A stretch of DNA of 64,000 bases, from positions 60,989 to 124,988 of the forward strand of contig JAEUBA010000092.1 of the NCBI GenBank assembly GCA_018257865.1, given 5' to 3'. Below the pieces are notes generated by a model. That model was not told where the DNA came from. It made no database searches and saw only the letters and a program-made list of their open reading frames with translations. Below, piece after piece: positions 10,883 through 21,591 of the stretch; the stretch's first letter is position 1, and every line of letters starts with the position of its first letter. The DNA is from Stereocaulon alpinum. Taxonomy: Eukaryota > Ascomycota > Lecanoromycetes > Lecanorales > Stereocaulaceae. The translations under genes and the position numbers were made by a program.

Positions 10883-12724
10883 TTAGACGTCGAAACCGTC
10901 AAATTCATCGTCTGACCCATCAACTGAATCCACAAATCCAGGGGCCGTACGAGTCTCAAAGTCGAACTTCTCCTCTAAAGCGTGTGTCATGTCAAGCTCA
11001 ATCGATGCTTTCCCATTGGAGTGCTGACTTGCAGTTTGTAGACACTTGTCTATCATAACGTTAGTTTGCCGCATTCCTACTATTTGAGCTGAAGATGACA
11101 GGCTACTCACTCACGACTACCCATTCCACCCCTTTCTCTTCCATTTCCGCGGCAAGCTGGATTTCAGCCCAGGTATCATCGTTGCTACAGAGTCCATACC
11201 ATGTAATGAATCTTCTGAACCAAGGAGTCCTGGAACCTTCGATCGTTCGGCTCCTTCGCTCTTCCTCTTCGTCAAGCAGGAACTCAGTATCTCTCTGGGC
11301 CCTAGTAGCGATGTTATTTTGATTAGGTGCCCTACCGAAAAGTGAAGAAGATGCTGAGTCGGAAGTATTCTTTGCTTTGGCCATAGTGATAGCTTCTTTG
11401 ACGCGGCCATCGCGATACTGTATTCTCTTTTGCTTCCGACAAGTTTGAACAGTGTCTCTAATAAGGTGCGTGTCAAGCTTCTCAGTCCCTTCGATTACCC
11501 CTCCAGCACTTCCAATGCCGGTAAAAATCCCACTCTGTCTGAGGCTCTGCCGTTCGAAGTCATCAAAGAAAAGTTCACGGCAAATAGTACTTGCAGCGTA
11601 CTCCAGATGTGTCATCTTCTTGGCAAACTCGCGAACCAAGGGACATAGATGAGTACTCAATTCGTGATTGTAGTTGTGATTGCTTCGAGTCAAACGTAGA
11701 AGTACTAGGTGCTTCAGATTAGGTGGTGCATGGTAAAGCAATGTTGATATGGTTGCCTCATCAAGGTTACAGAATCTGAGTTCTAGACGTGCGAGGTTGG
11801 AAGCTACAGATTTAGGATTGCCAAGGAGCTGCATTAACAGTGATGAGTTGAGCTCAGGGGGGCATTCCAAGGTGATGCTCTCAAACCTTTTCAGACCATC
11901 TGTGGCGCCTATCATTGGGCCCCCACCCCTCGGATTATGGTGGGTATCAAGAAAGCTCATATCATCCATGTCATGACCATCATAGTTCCAATGGTGTAAT
12001 CTCCTAGAATAAAGACTCGCACGGTCTGGTGGTGTTGTCGCCCAGTAGTGTCGTATTTCGAGGTTCTTGCAGTCTGGAAAGCACATTCCGTTGACGAACG
12101 GACGCCAAAATTCTGGCTTTGGGTAACAACGGGTCCGATTGTGGCATCGAGGAACATTAGGGTTATTCCTGTGACTACCATCGGGCTCGTGTCTTCCAAC
12201 ATAGACCATGAGCTTCGTCACCCGTGGAAACGTCTCACTTTCGAGTTTGGAGATAGGAGTCAAATCGCATTGGCAATGCGCAAAGCGTAGTGTGATTGCA
12301 ATATTGGGGCACCGGCGCACTATAGCTTGGATCATCCGGGAAACCATTATGGCTGCTGGAGGTTCACCTCTGTTTCTGGCACTGTCTATTGTGGGATCGA
12401 TGGTAAGATCCAAGGTCCTCGTTTGGTCTAGACATTCTCTGGTCGACCACTGAAAGTCCGTCTTTCCCATGTATGTTGCCTGTGTAATTGTACGTTGGAA
12501 CAATGTAAGAGAAGTGAACGAGGTAATCTTTGGATGACGGTATAAAATAGGGCGAACAAGCTGATAGACCGGCTTTGCTGCAAGCGACAATCTCGATACT
12601 TCTGTTTGCCGTAAGAAGCTACAAACATGGTTGCTGGGAAAGATAAGCTCCACGCAATGAGGGGCAGGCCAGGTACTTACGCTATCTCGAGAGGCAGCTT
12701 ATCAAAAGAAGTAGCTTTGCTCAT
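10883..12724 (-). CDS. F-box protein with leucine-rich C-terminal region
   Basis: Probable substrate adaptor of an SCF ubiquitin ligase. Exons 12724-12681, 12633-11111 and 11049-10883 give 577 residues. The N-terminus reads LPLEIANHVCSFLRQ...VSRLSLAAKPVYQLVRPILYRH, a good F-box, but only if the first intron (GTAAGT donor, CTTTCCCAG acceptor) is removed. Starting at the ATG at 12653 would lose the LPLEI half of the motif. The middle holds degenerate leucine-rich segments (LARLELRFCNLDEATISTLL, LKHLVLLRLT). The C-terminus, joined through a GTGAGT intron at 11110-11050, is acidic and ends DGSDDEFDGFDV. The substrate is unknown. The start codon is 433 bp from the divergent apyrase start. Confidence 0.82.
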
Positions 12725-13157
12725 CCTCAATTCTGAGGAGCGTTCAGCCCCTCACGATCCGAGAACAGACACACACTGATGAATGAGTAGTGTAGGTGAA
12801 TGCTGAAGTTGTGCATGATGAGGTGGGGAAGCTTGGAGCTCTGATTGGTACAAGGCTACTTTACTTGCGGCTGCAAATGACTGGTCGCCTTGCAGGGACG
12901 TCTTGGCCACCATCCTAGCGTCGGTAAGTCGGCGATTCGTCATTGCGGCTATTTTAGGAGTCAAAATCAGAGCCGCATCTCTCCTTATCGGCGTATCGAG
13001 ACCAGAGGCAAAGAAAGAGTACGAGGTTCCGTAACCAATTGCGGTATACACACACTTGAATGACATCCTTGCTTTGCATTTCTCTACAGTCGTTTATCCC
13101 CCCCATTTGTCTCCCATAATCTTGTAATGCTGTGAACCTATTGTTTGCATCGAAACG
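12725..13157. promoter_or_regulatory. Shared divergent promoter region (F-box / apyrase)
   Basis: 433 bp separate the two divergent start codons, so both promoters must lie here unless upstream noncoding exons exist. No clear TATA box is visible. Assigned by position only. Confidence 0.45.
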
Positions 13158-15469
13158 ATGCGTGCCGACGTGTTTCAAAGATCCGAAAAATGTACACTTC
13201 CTCCTCTTCCCCATTGACCGAACCCAGCTGACGCTTTACGTGGTCAGGGCGCTATGGGATCATATTCGATGCTGGCTCATCGGTATGCAGAAGAAATCTT
13301 GTCCATATTCTAACCAAAGCTCATTCGTCATAGGGTACTCGCCTGCATATCTACAGGTGGCTGGATAGCGATACGGCGCGTCAGGAAGGCGACTCGAAGC
13401 GACTGCAATCTCTTCCAGTACTCGAGACCAAGAGCAAATGGACAAAGAAGATACATCCGGGTTTGTAACACCTATGGCTGGGGTGGATCTGTACTGGCTA
13501 ACATGTTCCAGGCATATCCACTTTCGGCGTGAAACCTGATCGTGTCGGGCCAGACCATCTAGAGGAGCTCTTCAAAAAGGCCCGCAAGGTGATACCAAGC
13601 GATGTTGTCGAAGACACGCCTATTTTCTTGCTTGCCACGGCTGGCGTGCGCCTGTTACCAGAGTCCCAACGCAAGGAGCTTTTGAAAAACATTTGCTCAT
13701 ACGCTCGTTCACATACCAAGTTCCAGCTTCCGGACTGTGATGTGCACATCCAAGTAATACCGGGGGAAGTTGAAGGTCTTTATGGATGGGTGGCAGCCAA
13801 CTACCTGCTTGGGGGCTTCGACTCGCCGAAAGAGCATGATCATGGGAAGGGCCACCATACGTATGGATTTCTGGACATGGGAGGTGCATCAGCCCAAATT
13901 GCTTTTGCGCCGAATGCTACGGAAGCTGAGCGACATGCGAATGATCTCAAGTTACTGAGGATGCGGACGGTAGACGGGACCCCTACCGAGTATAAGGTCT
14001 TTACCACCACATGGCTTGGATTTGGAGTTAATGAGGCAAGGAAGCGATATATCGAAGCGTTGCAGAAAGAGAGTGGCGCAGTTGATACCAAGGTCCTTCA
14101 AGATCCATGTCTCCCCACTGGGTTAAGCACTACTACAAAGGGTGACGTCTTCCCGCCGGGATCGAAGACTGTGAATGGACAGGAGCCTTACTTGAATGGT
14201 ACCGGCCAATTTGACAAATGTCTAGTCAAGACCTTGCCCTTGCTAGAGAAAGACCACATTTGCGAGGACGACCCCTGCCTTCTCAATGGCGTCCATGTTC
14301 CAGCCATCGATTTTGACGTCAACCACTTCGTTGGAGTCAGCGAATACTGGCATACAACGCATGAAATCTTTGAGGAAGGCCACAAAGACAAGGCATACGA
14401 CTTCAATACTTATCAGAAGCGGGTCAATGAATTCTGTAGCCAGGATTGGGAAGCTATCGAGAAAGGAGTTGACAAACACGAGTATGGAAAGAAAGTGGAC
14501 GAAAAGACCGCGATTGAGGTATGTTTCAAGGCAAGCTGGCTGATAAACATCTTGCATGAGGGTATTGGTATCCCTAGGGTTGGATTGGAGTCTACCCCTA
14601 ACGGTAAAACCAATGGCACGAAACAAGTACTGGATAAGGCAAAAGAGAAGGGCTATACCGCGTCTTTTCAGGCTGTCAATAAGATAGATGAAACAGAGGT
14701 CAGCTGGACACTCGGCAAGATGGTTCTCTACGCATCTAGCCAGATCCCTCCTTCTGACTCTTCACCACTTCCCGTGGGATTCGGTGAAAACGTCCCTGGT
14801 ATTCCACCCGACTTCCAATACGCTGGTGCCAAAGCTCTCCCAACCGCTCACAACACCACTTCCGACACCGAATCCGACCATTGGCACGATAACCTTTTCC
14901 GTGCCTCCTCTCCGCGCCGCGTTCCTGGCTTCCTTCTCTTCATAGTCATCCTTTCCGTTGCCGCCTTTCTCCTTTGCGGCCGCAGCCGTCGTCAACGCAT
15001 CTACTCACGCTTTACCTCTCCCTCCCGACACGTTGGCAGCTCGCCTCGCAAACGCAGGTTCTTCGGAGGCAAGATACCCTACCTGCGATCTGGATCTAGT
15101 CTCGGTAATTACGAACGTGTACTCGAAGACGGCCCAACAAGTGACAACTTCGAGTTGGGCTCCATTGAAGACGCGAGCGACGATGTGGATACTTCGGACT
15201 CAAGTAGTAGTTCCAAGGCATCAGGGTGGGCTACACCAAGGAATGGCATCAGTCAGTCCGTCCATGAATCAAGGGAGCGCTTTGAGAACCTTGGCACCGG
15301 GCATGGGCTGGGTCTTGGTATACCGAGTAACCCAATGGAGAGGAGTGGATTGATTGGTAGGACTGATAGCAGGGAGAGGATTGTAGGGATGGCTGAGGGT
15401 AGAAGATCGAGAAGGGGGAGTCCGAAGAGACATAAAGAGATGGGATTGAAGCCATTAGTGGAGGATTGA
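13158..15469 (+). CDS. YND1: GDA1/CD39 nucleoside diphosphatase (Golgi apyrase, Ynd1-like)
   Basis: Membrane apyrase that hydrolyses nucleoside di- and triphosphates in the Golgi lumen, supporting glycosylation. Exons 13158-13191, 13248-13282, 13334-13460 and 13512-15469 give 717 residues. Apyrase conserved regions are present: ACR1 as KWRYGIIFDAGSSGTRLHIY (interrupted by an intron between DAGSS and GTR), ACR3 as LLATAGVRLLPE, and ACR4 as LDMGGASAQIAF. The single transmembrane helix, VPGFLLFIVILSVAAFLL, comes late, followed by a cytosolic tail of about 180 residues, which is the Ynd1 rather than the Gda1 topology. The start was chosen because joining the 34-nt first exon creates the family sequence KWRYG; no ATG exists in frame directly upstream of the second exon. 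Its donor is GTACAC. The tail is Ser-rich with basic clusters and could be regulatory. Confidence 0.9.
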
Positions 15470-16639
15470 ACGAGAGGTCGAGACACGGGCTAAACTCACA
15501 CCGCTCGTCGGATAAAGACCCCAGAATCGGCTTGTTGAGGACATGGTCAAATCCCAGCATATCGACGTAGAAGCAGCTCGCCGTGCAACTGGCACAGTCC
15601 TAGCGCCACGGGGCGAAAGGTACCTACCTTATGCGTCCCACCCCATTCCAACAACGACCTGGAACGAGGAAGCGTTGCATGTGCTCACTACAAGCACGTC
15701 CAGAAAATCTCCAAGATTTCTACACCAAGCCGGCAATGACGAGTTGATGCGAGCAAGGGGCCGCGTCTTAGCACGCCATATCCCTCAGAATCGTCCGAAG
15801 GCATATCTAATATCTACTCTTGGCTTGGCTTGAATACTGCATACCAGCATATCAGCGTGCGGCGTTGGTCGTTGAACAGGATATCCAATTTACACATCTT
15901 ATTCTTCTGCTCTATATATATACCATCGATCCTAAATAATAACCACTTCCACTATAACATAACCTCAACCCCCCTCCATCCCCGTCCCCGTCCTTGTTCA
16001 TATAAGTGTCCTCGAGGATGATACGTAAACAGCACCTAAAACATCGTAGATCAATCAACTGCAGCCCCTTGCATTGCCGAGAATGTTAACCACGAAAGTC
16101 GCTAGGTTCCTGGGAGCGACTACGTATCCCAGTACACTAATCCATACCTACCTACCATACTCGCCTAGCTTCCACACCACCACCGCCTCTCTCCCAGCCA
16201 ACTTTCAGCGACGTGCGGGTCTTCGATGTCTAGATTAGTATGGCTCCTGATGGTATGTAATGTAGCTAGGCATTGGAACCATCGTCGGGGATAAGGAGGG
16301 GAGCAGTGCGGGGGCTTTGTAGGATAGGGGGTTGGTTTGGGGTGAGGGATGCTTGGGGAGGGGTTGTAGGAGGAGGTTGGGCAGGTAGGATGGTTTGGAA
16401 GGTCAAGGCGGTGTTGGGGGATGAAGTTGGTCTGTATGAGGAGGCGGAGCTCCAAGGTGGAGGGAGGAAGGGGATATGCACGTGGAGTGCGAGAGAGGAG
16501 GGTGATGAGGGATGGCGAGGAATACGGGGGGAGGGATGTCAGGTGGGGAGATTGGGGAAGGGAAAGGAGTTGGACGGTGAAGGGGGTTTGAAAGGAATTC
16601 ATACCTTATAAGAAGGGGATGAAGCTGTCGAGTTAAAGT
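15470..16639. other. Intergenic, biased composition
   Basis: 1.17 kb between converging genes. From about 16,260 to 16,600 the + strand is strongly purine-rich, so both strands stay open (112 codons + and 145 codons -), but the resulting Gly/Arg-rich and Pro/Ser-rich translations look compositional rather than coding. A 96-codon frame at 15543-15833 is unsupported. Confidence 0.5.
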
Positions 16640-17245
16640 TCAAACCTCAAGCTCCCTTGCCTCTTCGTCACCTCTTAACTCGTGCATCCCAATAACCGCT
16701 CTCACCCCTGCGCGGAAGCAATGCCCAGGCAACTCGAACTTCGCATCGGCCCCATCCATCTCGAACCTCCTCTCCCGTGCCTCTAATTCGAGTCTCGTCT
16801 GGTTAGCGCTCAATTCCGCTTTACCCCAAAAGGTCGCCTCATCTAACTCTGCCTGTTTTCGGCCTGTCGTCCTGGCCCTATTGCGCCTTCGCCTTCTCCG
16901 CTCTCGCCAATTGTAGAGAAGGATGACGGCACGGTTGATGAGGAGTACAATCGGTACTACGCCAGCCACTGTTACACCGATAGCGGTAGGGACTGCGCCT
17001 AAGGACCAGGAGCCATAGGGACTGTAATCATATATGTTAGACGCGGCCCTAGGTGCTGAGGGTACGGATGGTAAGGAATATGTTGGTACTGCTGGTACGG
17101 ATGGTGAGGAATGTGTTGGTTCTGTGTATGCGGATGGTGACGAGTCTGTTCGTACTGTGGGTAAGTTCGACAAGGAGGAGTCTGCTCGATTGTTGCAGGT
17201 TGCTATGAAGAAGGCTAGAGGGAGCCATCCGGAGGATTTTTCCAT
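16640..17245 (-). CDS. Small single-pass membrane protein, unknown function
   Basis: Single-exon frame of 201 residues. The N-terminus MEKSSGWLPLAFFIATC could be a signal peptide. It is followed by an extracellular-type Ser/Thr/Pro-rich repeat region with three imperfect units of the form (T/V)PTYSLPSVPSAP, then a transmembrane helix (VPTAIGVTVAGVVPIVLLINRAV), a basic stop-transfer stretch (NWRERRRRRRNRAR), and a charged cytosolic tail with ELPGHC...MHELRGDEEARELE. Short ELxG/HELxG elements in C-terminal tails recur in many fungal single-pass proteins, so the frame is probably real. No enzymatic domain is seen. A small sensor or adhesin is possible but not shown. Confidence 0.6.
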   Translation of the reverse strand: MEKSSGWLPLAFFIATCNNRADSSLSNLPTVRTDSSPSAYTEPTHSSPSVPAVPTYSLPSVPSAPRAASNIYDYSPYGSWSLGAVPTAIGVTVAGVVPIVLLINRAVILLYNWRERRRRRRNRARTTGRKQAELDEATFWGKAELSANQTRLELEARERRFEMDGADAKFELPGHCFRAGVRAVIGMHELRGDEEARELEV

Positions 17246-19213
17246 CGCGGGTAGCTGTGAATGTATGCCTTAGTAGTCAAAGTTCTGCTATCGTCAGGTA
17301 CAATCGAAGACCATTGTGGTGTGGTATGTGAGGACGCCTTTATAGACCATTTGCGGGCGCTGTGACGTCAACGTAATCTGCTATCGACATGGCTGTGCAT
17401 GGCTGTGCATGCCAGTCATCTAATCGGGCCACTCAATTGGAAGGTTGTAGACAAAACCTGGCAACCCGTCCAGTACCAGATTGGTACAGATTGTACAAAC
17501 AAAGAGGTATCTGCGCAGCCACAACTGTAGCATGTATGTTTCTAGGCGATCAGGCAACAGGTTGTAAGTCTGGCGCGCTTAAAGCAGAAACATGAGCGTT
17601 GCGCCTTCTGCAAGTATGAAGGCCAACCGAGAATGCTGTAAATGCGATTCGCTGAGTACCGAGACGGGACGGGGCGCAGAGCTCTGGCCTAGATATCAAG
17701 TACGATTACGGTCGTTTTATCTGCCTCATATCAACGCCAGATGACCTTTACATCTCGGTTCGTATGCGGCGGCTGTGTGGAAGGCGGGTGATTGACTCGC
17801 CCTTCATGGTATTCATTATGCAAACAACGACCTTCGCCTCCAAGTATATGAAGCTCGACAGGGAATATTGCAATCCCTCAATACATTGCATGTGGCAGAG
17901 CTGAAACGGTTGATATCGCATATGATGGAAACGTTTGTGGCATGCAGACTGAAATCCATCTCTGCATAATTACCATAAACGGAAGGCATTACAACGCAGC
18001 GTCACTGTGTGTCCATTTGTAGCAATTTTTGCGTCTACGGAATAACATGAGTAACGACCGCTGAGCATTTGAATAGATGAAATTGACAAGCGGAAGAGAA
18101 GAAACAGCGTAGATAGAGATGTGCCTAGTATTGCCACAGGTAACGACTTGATGCGTCTAAGGGTATGAACTCGGTCAATAGAAAGGGTAGATATTGCTGA
18201 TATGCTGGTTGAGGAACGCTCCAATAGCAGAGAACGTAACAGAAAAGTAGGCTAGCTTTTGCTCCTTACCCGTTGTCCATGGAGGGGAGAGATGGTGCCC
18301 GTGAGCAGCAACCCATGTTCAGCAGATCTCCTCGATTCAATTGAGGCAAAGTGACGTTGCTACCGAGTATCACCATTGGGCTTTAAAAGCAACGATTTCG
18401 CATTTGCTCGGCCAACACGGCTGATGCCGATAGTGAGGCGGTGAGCGCAGAAGCTTAGTGTCTTGATTTCTTTGGCTAATGCAGGTTACCGCAGAGTGAG
18501 CTCTTGAAGAAAGGCCGGACCGCCACTGGGTGCTGGTGCAGGCCTGATGGGCAATACTTTAATTCTTTGGTAGGCCTGGAGCACAGATAGGTAACAGATT
18601 TGGTTGAGGCATTTAGTGATTTATGCGACACAAACGCTCCGTGATAGGCAGGGCATTATTAAGTTGTTATTCGCCGACATGTGCATAGTTCTAAAGATGG
18701 AGGAAGCATGAGATAATCAGTAAGTTAAAGGTTGATATGATACGGCACATCGATTCGACAAGCACGCAAGCAGCCGTCGAAAAGTGAAATCTATTTTCTT
18801 CGTGTGGGCGTCTATGCTGCGATGAAACTCTTCGCCTAAGGAGCCATACCGCATTTAGTTAGGCGTCATTTCCACCTTTTAGCGTCAAGCCCGTGCCTGG
18901 TTCCCCGCCATCCTACCATCGATCATCTTCTCTCCATCTCCAACGCTTACCTTCAACACCTTTCTCTTCCCTCAGCCTCCTGCAATCCTTTCCACAAACC
19001 TCTAACTTAAACCTTCAATTCTATATCGCTATCTCATCCTACTTAATCACTCTGTTCCCATCTACTCAACTCGAATCTCCCATCGCATGATTCATTGACC
19101 ACCCAATCCCCTTTGTTCTGCCGCAACTTCCGCTTGCACTGCCCAGCCGCATTGGCCAAGTACTTTCATCATCCTGCAACCCACCACAACCATCAACAAG
19201 CATCGTCGCAGCC
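17246..19213. other. Long intergenic region and pyrimidine-rich leader
   Basis: 1.97 kb without a supported gene. A 10-bp perfect tandem duplication lies at 17389-17408. From about 18,905 to 19,080 the + strand is C/T-rich, typical of the promoter-proximal region and long 5' leader of an expressed fungal gene. A three-codon upstream frame (ATG at 19087) could be a uORF if the leader begins before it. An 84-codon minus-strand frame at 17970-18224 is not convincing. Confidence 0.5.
17389..17408 (+). repeat. 10-bp tandem duplication
   Basis: Two perfect adjacent copies of ATGGCTGTGC in noncoding DNA. Confidence 0.8.
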
Positions 19214-19912
19214 ATGTCAGCTTACTACTACGGTCCACAGCATCATCAGCCATCATCTTCGTCGTCGCATTCGTCCCACAATCACCATGGTGGCCGTTCA
19301 AGGAGGGCGCCTCGCCTCTCAAATTCCCAGAACTCACATAGGCAATTCCGTGGCGTCCGAAGCATGAAGGAATTGACTGAGAGCCCACCTAACTCGGCTT
19401 TTCGAATGCGCTTCGAGGCCGGTAGGTCGTTCGACCTGGATGATGATTTGGAGTTCTGTCCGAGCCTGTTGACCGAGGACGATGTAAGTATACCATCAAC
19501 AATTAGACTCGGCCATCCCTCCGCATGACCGAGGCATCGTTTGATGAACTCTACTCATGAACAACAGTTGATATCAATCCATTCCTCGTCGTCCGATGGC
19601 TCCCTCTCCTCCGGCTCGCCTCAATCATCTCCACTGCAACCCCAAATCCAGCCATCACAACAAACCACGCCAAGCTTTTCCATCTCCTCTGCTGCCTCAA
19701 ACAATTCCTACAATCCCGTCACAGGCTTTCAATCGAACAACAATCACAACAACAACCACCAGCAAATGAAGATCCATCAACCCTCCGCTCTACGCAGCCG
19801 CAATGCCATCCCCATCGTCAACCCTAGTACAGGCATGCGGGTTCCCTCCCCACCCTCATCGATATCGCCCGCCATGATGCAGCAGCAAACCTACCAGCGT
19901 CACTGGCAGTAG
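19214..19912 (+). CDS. Conserved low-complexity fungal protein
   Basis: Exons 19214-19483 and 19568-19912 (GTAAGT donor, AACAG acceptor) give 204 residues. The N-terminal half is His/Ser-rich, then contains a well-ordered block: RRAPRLSNSQNSHRQFRGVR, SMKELTESPPNSAFRMRFEA and GRSFDLDDDLEFCPSLLTEDD. After the intron the sequence is Ser/Gln/Asn-rich (SSSSDGSLSSGSPQSSPLQ) and ends with RSRNAIPIVNPSTGMRVPSPP. I recognise these blocks from uncharacterised proteins conserved across filamentous ascomycetes. No catalytic domain, signal peptide or membrane helix is visible. Conserved short blocks in disordered sequence suggest a docking or regulatory protein, but no function is known to me. Confidence 0.78.
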
Positions 19913-21591
19913 AGAAGTCGCAAATCCGGAATTCTGCACTCCTCTTATGACCATTGTTTGCTGCATCGTCGCATGTATGGCGGGCGCCACACTCTTTGAT
20001 ACCCATCGGCTACTATCTATACTGTCGTCAACCCTTTACTCAAAAGCCTAGATACCCCACGACGACATTTAGATTTGCTGCCTAGACAAATACCCCTGTT
20101 TTGAGTATGGTGTTTTCCGGACCTGGCTATAGATGTGATATGTAACGAACGATGATCCTAAGCGACTTGCAGAGAAGAAAAAATATCTCCGATTTGAGCG
20201 ATTTTCACGTTTAGCATTGCAGGTTTGGTTTGGAGAAAGGGACGATACACGGTTGAATTGCAATGAAATGGAGGCGCGGTCAAGAAAGCAAGTCATGGCA
20301 TTGGATCGGTCAGGGAGCTGGGTGCGGATAACTTGTGCTGAATCAAGGTGCTGGGATGGGGTACATTGTGGATGATATATCATGTTCATACGTATGCAAC
20401 GGGGAGCCTGGGCTGGAAGCTTTGTTCGTTCGGATCACGATGGTGTTTATCATGAAAAAGAATCTTTGACGATTATTGCACATACATTTGGTACTTGCTA
20501 TTATCCTCGATTTCGCTACGCAGGGTGGTGCTTTCAAACTTATATCCAGCTATGCTCTAGGAAGGGAAGCGCTGTACTATCATCTCAGATTATCTTAGAC
20601 GATCTCCTATTAGTCTTAGGCTTATTACTCTACTACCTTACTCCATACTCCATCCTTCCTCTACCAATCTCCCTCCCTCTACTAACCTCCCTTCCTCATA
20701 ACAACCTCCCCCTTACAAACCTCAAACAGGGACGCGCGTAAAAGCGTAAGCCGGCTTTCGGTGCGTTTTGCCATTCCCTCCGTTCACAACCGGACCGGAA
20801 AGACCTTGACAGCGGAGCACCGAGAATCTAGGTACGTTAGGCACTCGTCATCGTAAGACAAGATTGATGGTGACGAATCATGCAGTATATCTAAGTCTCG
20901 TCCCATCTGCTTTAAGAGATGGTGAGAGGGTGTGGATGAATAGCTTTTCGAAATCCCACTCCTTTCGCACCTTTCCACCCCAGGACAGTAAATGTGAGAA
21001 GTTCAACACCACAAATACCACACTACCTACGTTATTTCGCGAGCGCAGATCTTTTCTTATACGTTCAAGCTCCGAAAGCGGAAAGCGAAACTGGACCTGG
21101 ACCAGGTGATTCGAGAATCTTGTTTGTCGACGCTACTTGCCGTATTGCCTCTCCAGAGGAGGATTTATTATCACTATCACTATCACTATCACTACCTCGC
21201 CAGTATTCGAAGCGAATACCCGGCATACGATCGATATCCCGGCAATTGACTTGACGCGCTATCGTCCCACGATTTCTCTGTCTAGATTTGATACTGAGAG
21301 TGGGATGGACGGCCCCGATACCAGCACCACCACCGCCCCAGCAAGCGAAGAAACAGCATCAGAGCTCCCATCGTGGATATTCTGGGGTGGGTTTTGGACG
21401 AGTTGATAGCGTGCTGGATATTGCTCGAGTAAGGAAAATTAAAGGACTTACGTCCCCACGTTGACGGTTGTTTTTCGTGATGGCAAGCATGGATAAGCAG
21501 GAAGGTAGCTACAGGAGAATGGTATCATGATGCCTATCTGGCCGAGTGAGATAGATGGCTAAAGTACAAGTTTTTGAGTGTGGCGTGAATA
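19913..21591. other. Intergenic between convergent genes
   Basis: 1.68 kb. It contains a TATCAC hexanucleotide microsatellite near 21,169-21,194 and a C/T-rich patch at 20,630-20,730. Short frames on both strands have no recognisable content. A short unrecognised gene cannot be excluded. Confidence 0.45.
21169..21194 (+). repeat. TATCAC microsatellite
   Basis: About four tandem copies of the hexamer TATCAC in noncoding DNA. Confidence 0.85.

Noticed and set aside
12653..12653. ATG at 12653 as start of the F-box gene
   Set aside because: It lies inside the first intron; the upstream 44-nt exon and CTTTCCCAG acceptor rebuild the LPLEIANHV F-box start.
16165..16611. Long overlapping open frames on both strands (112 and 145 codons)
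   Set aside because: They arise from a purine-rich strand bias that removes stops on both strands; translations are low-complexity Gly/Arg or Pro/Ser.
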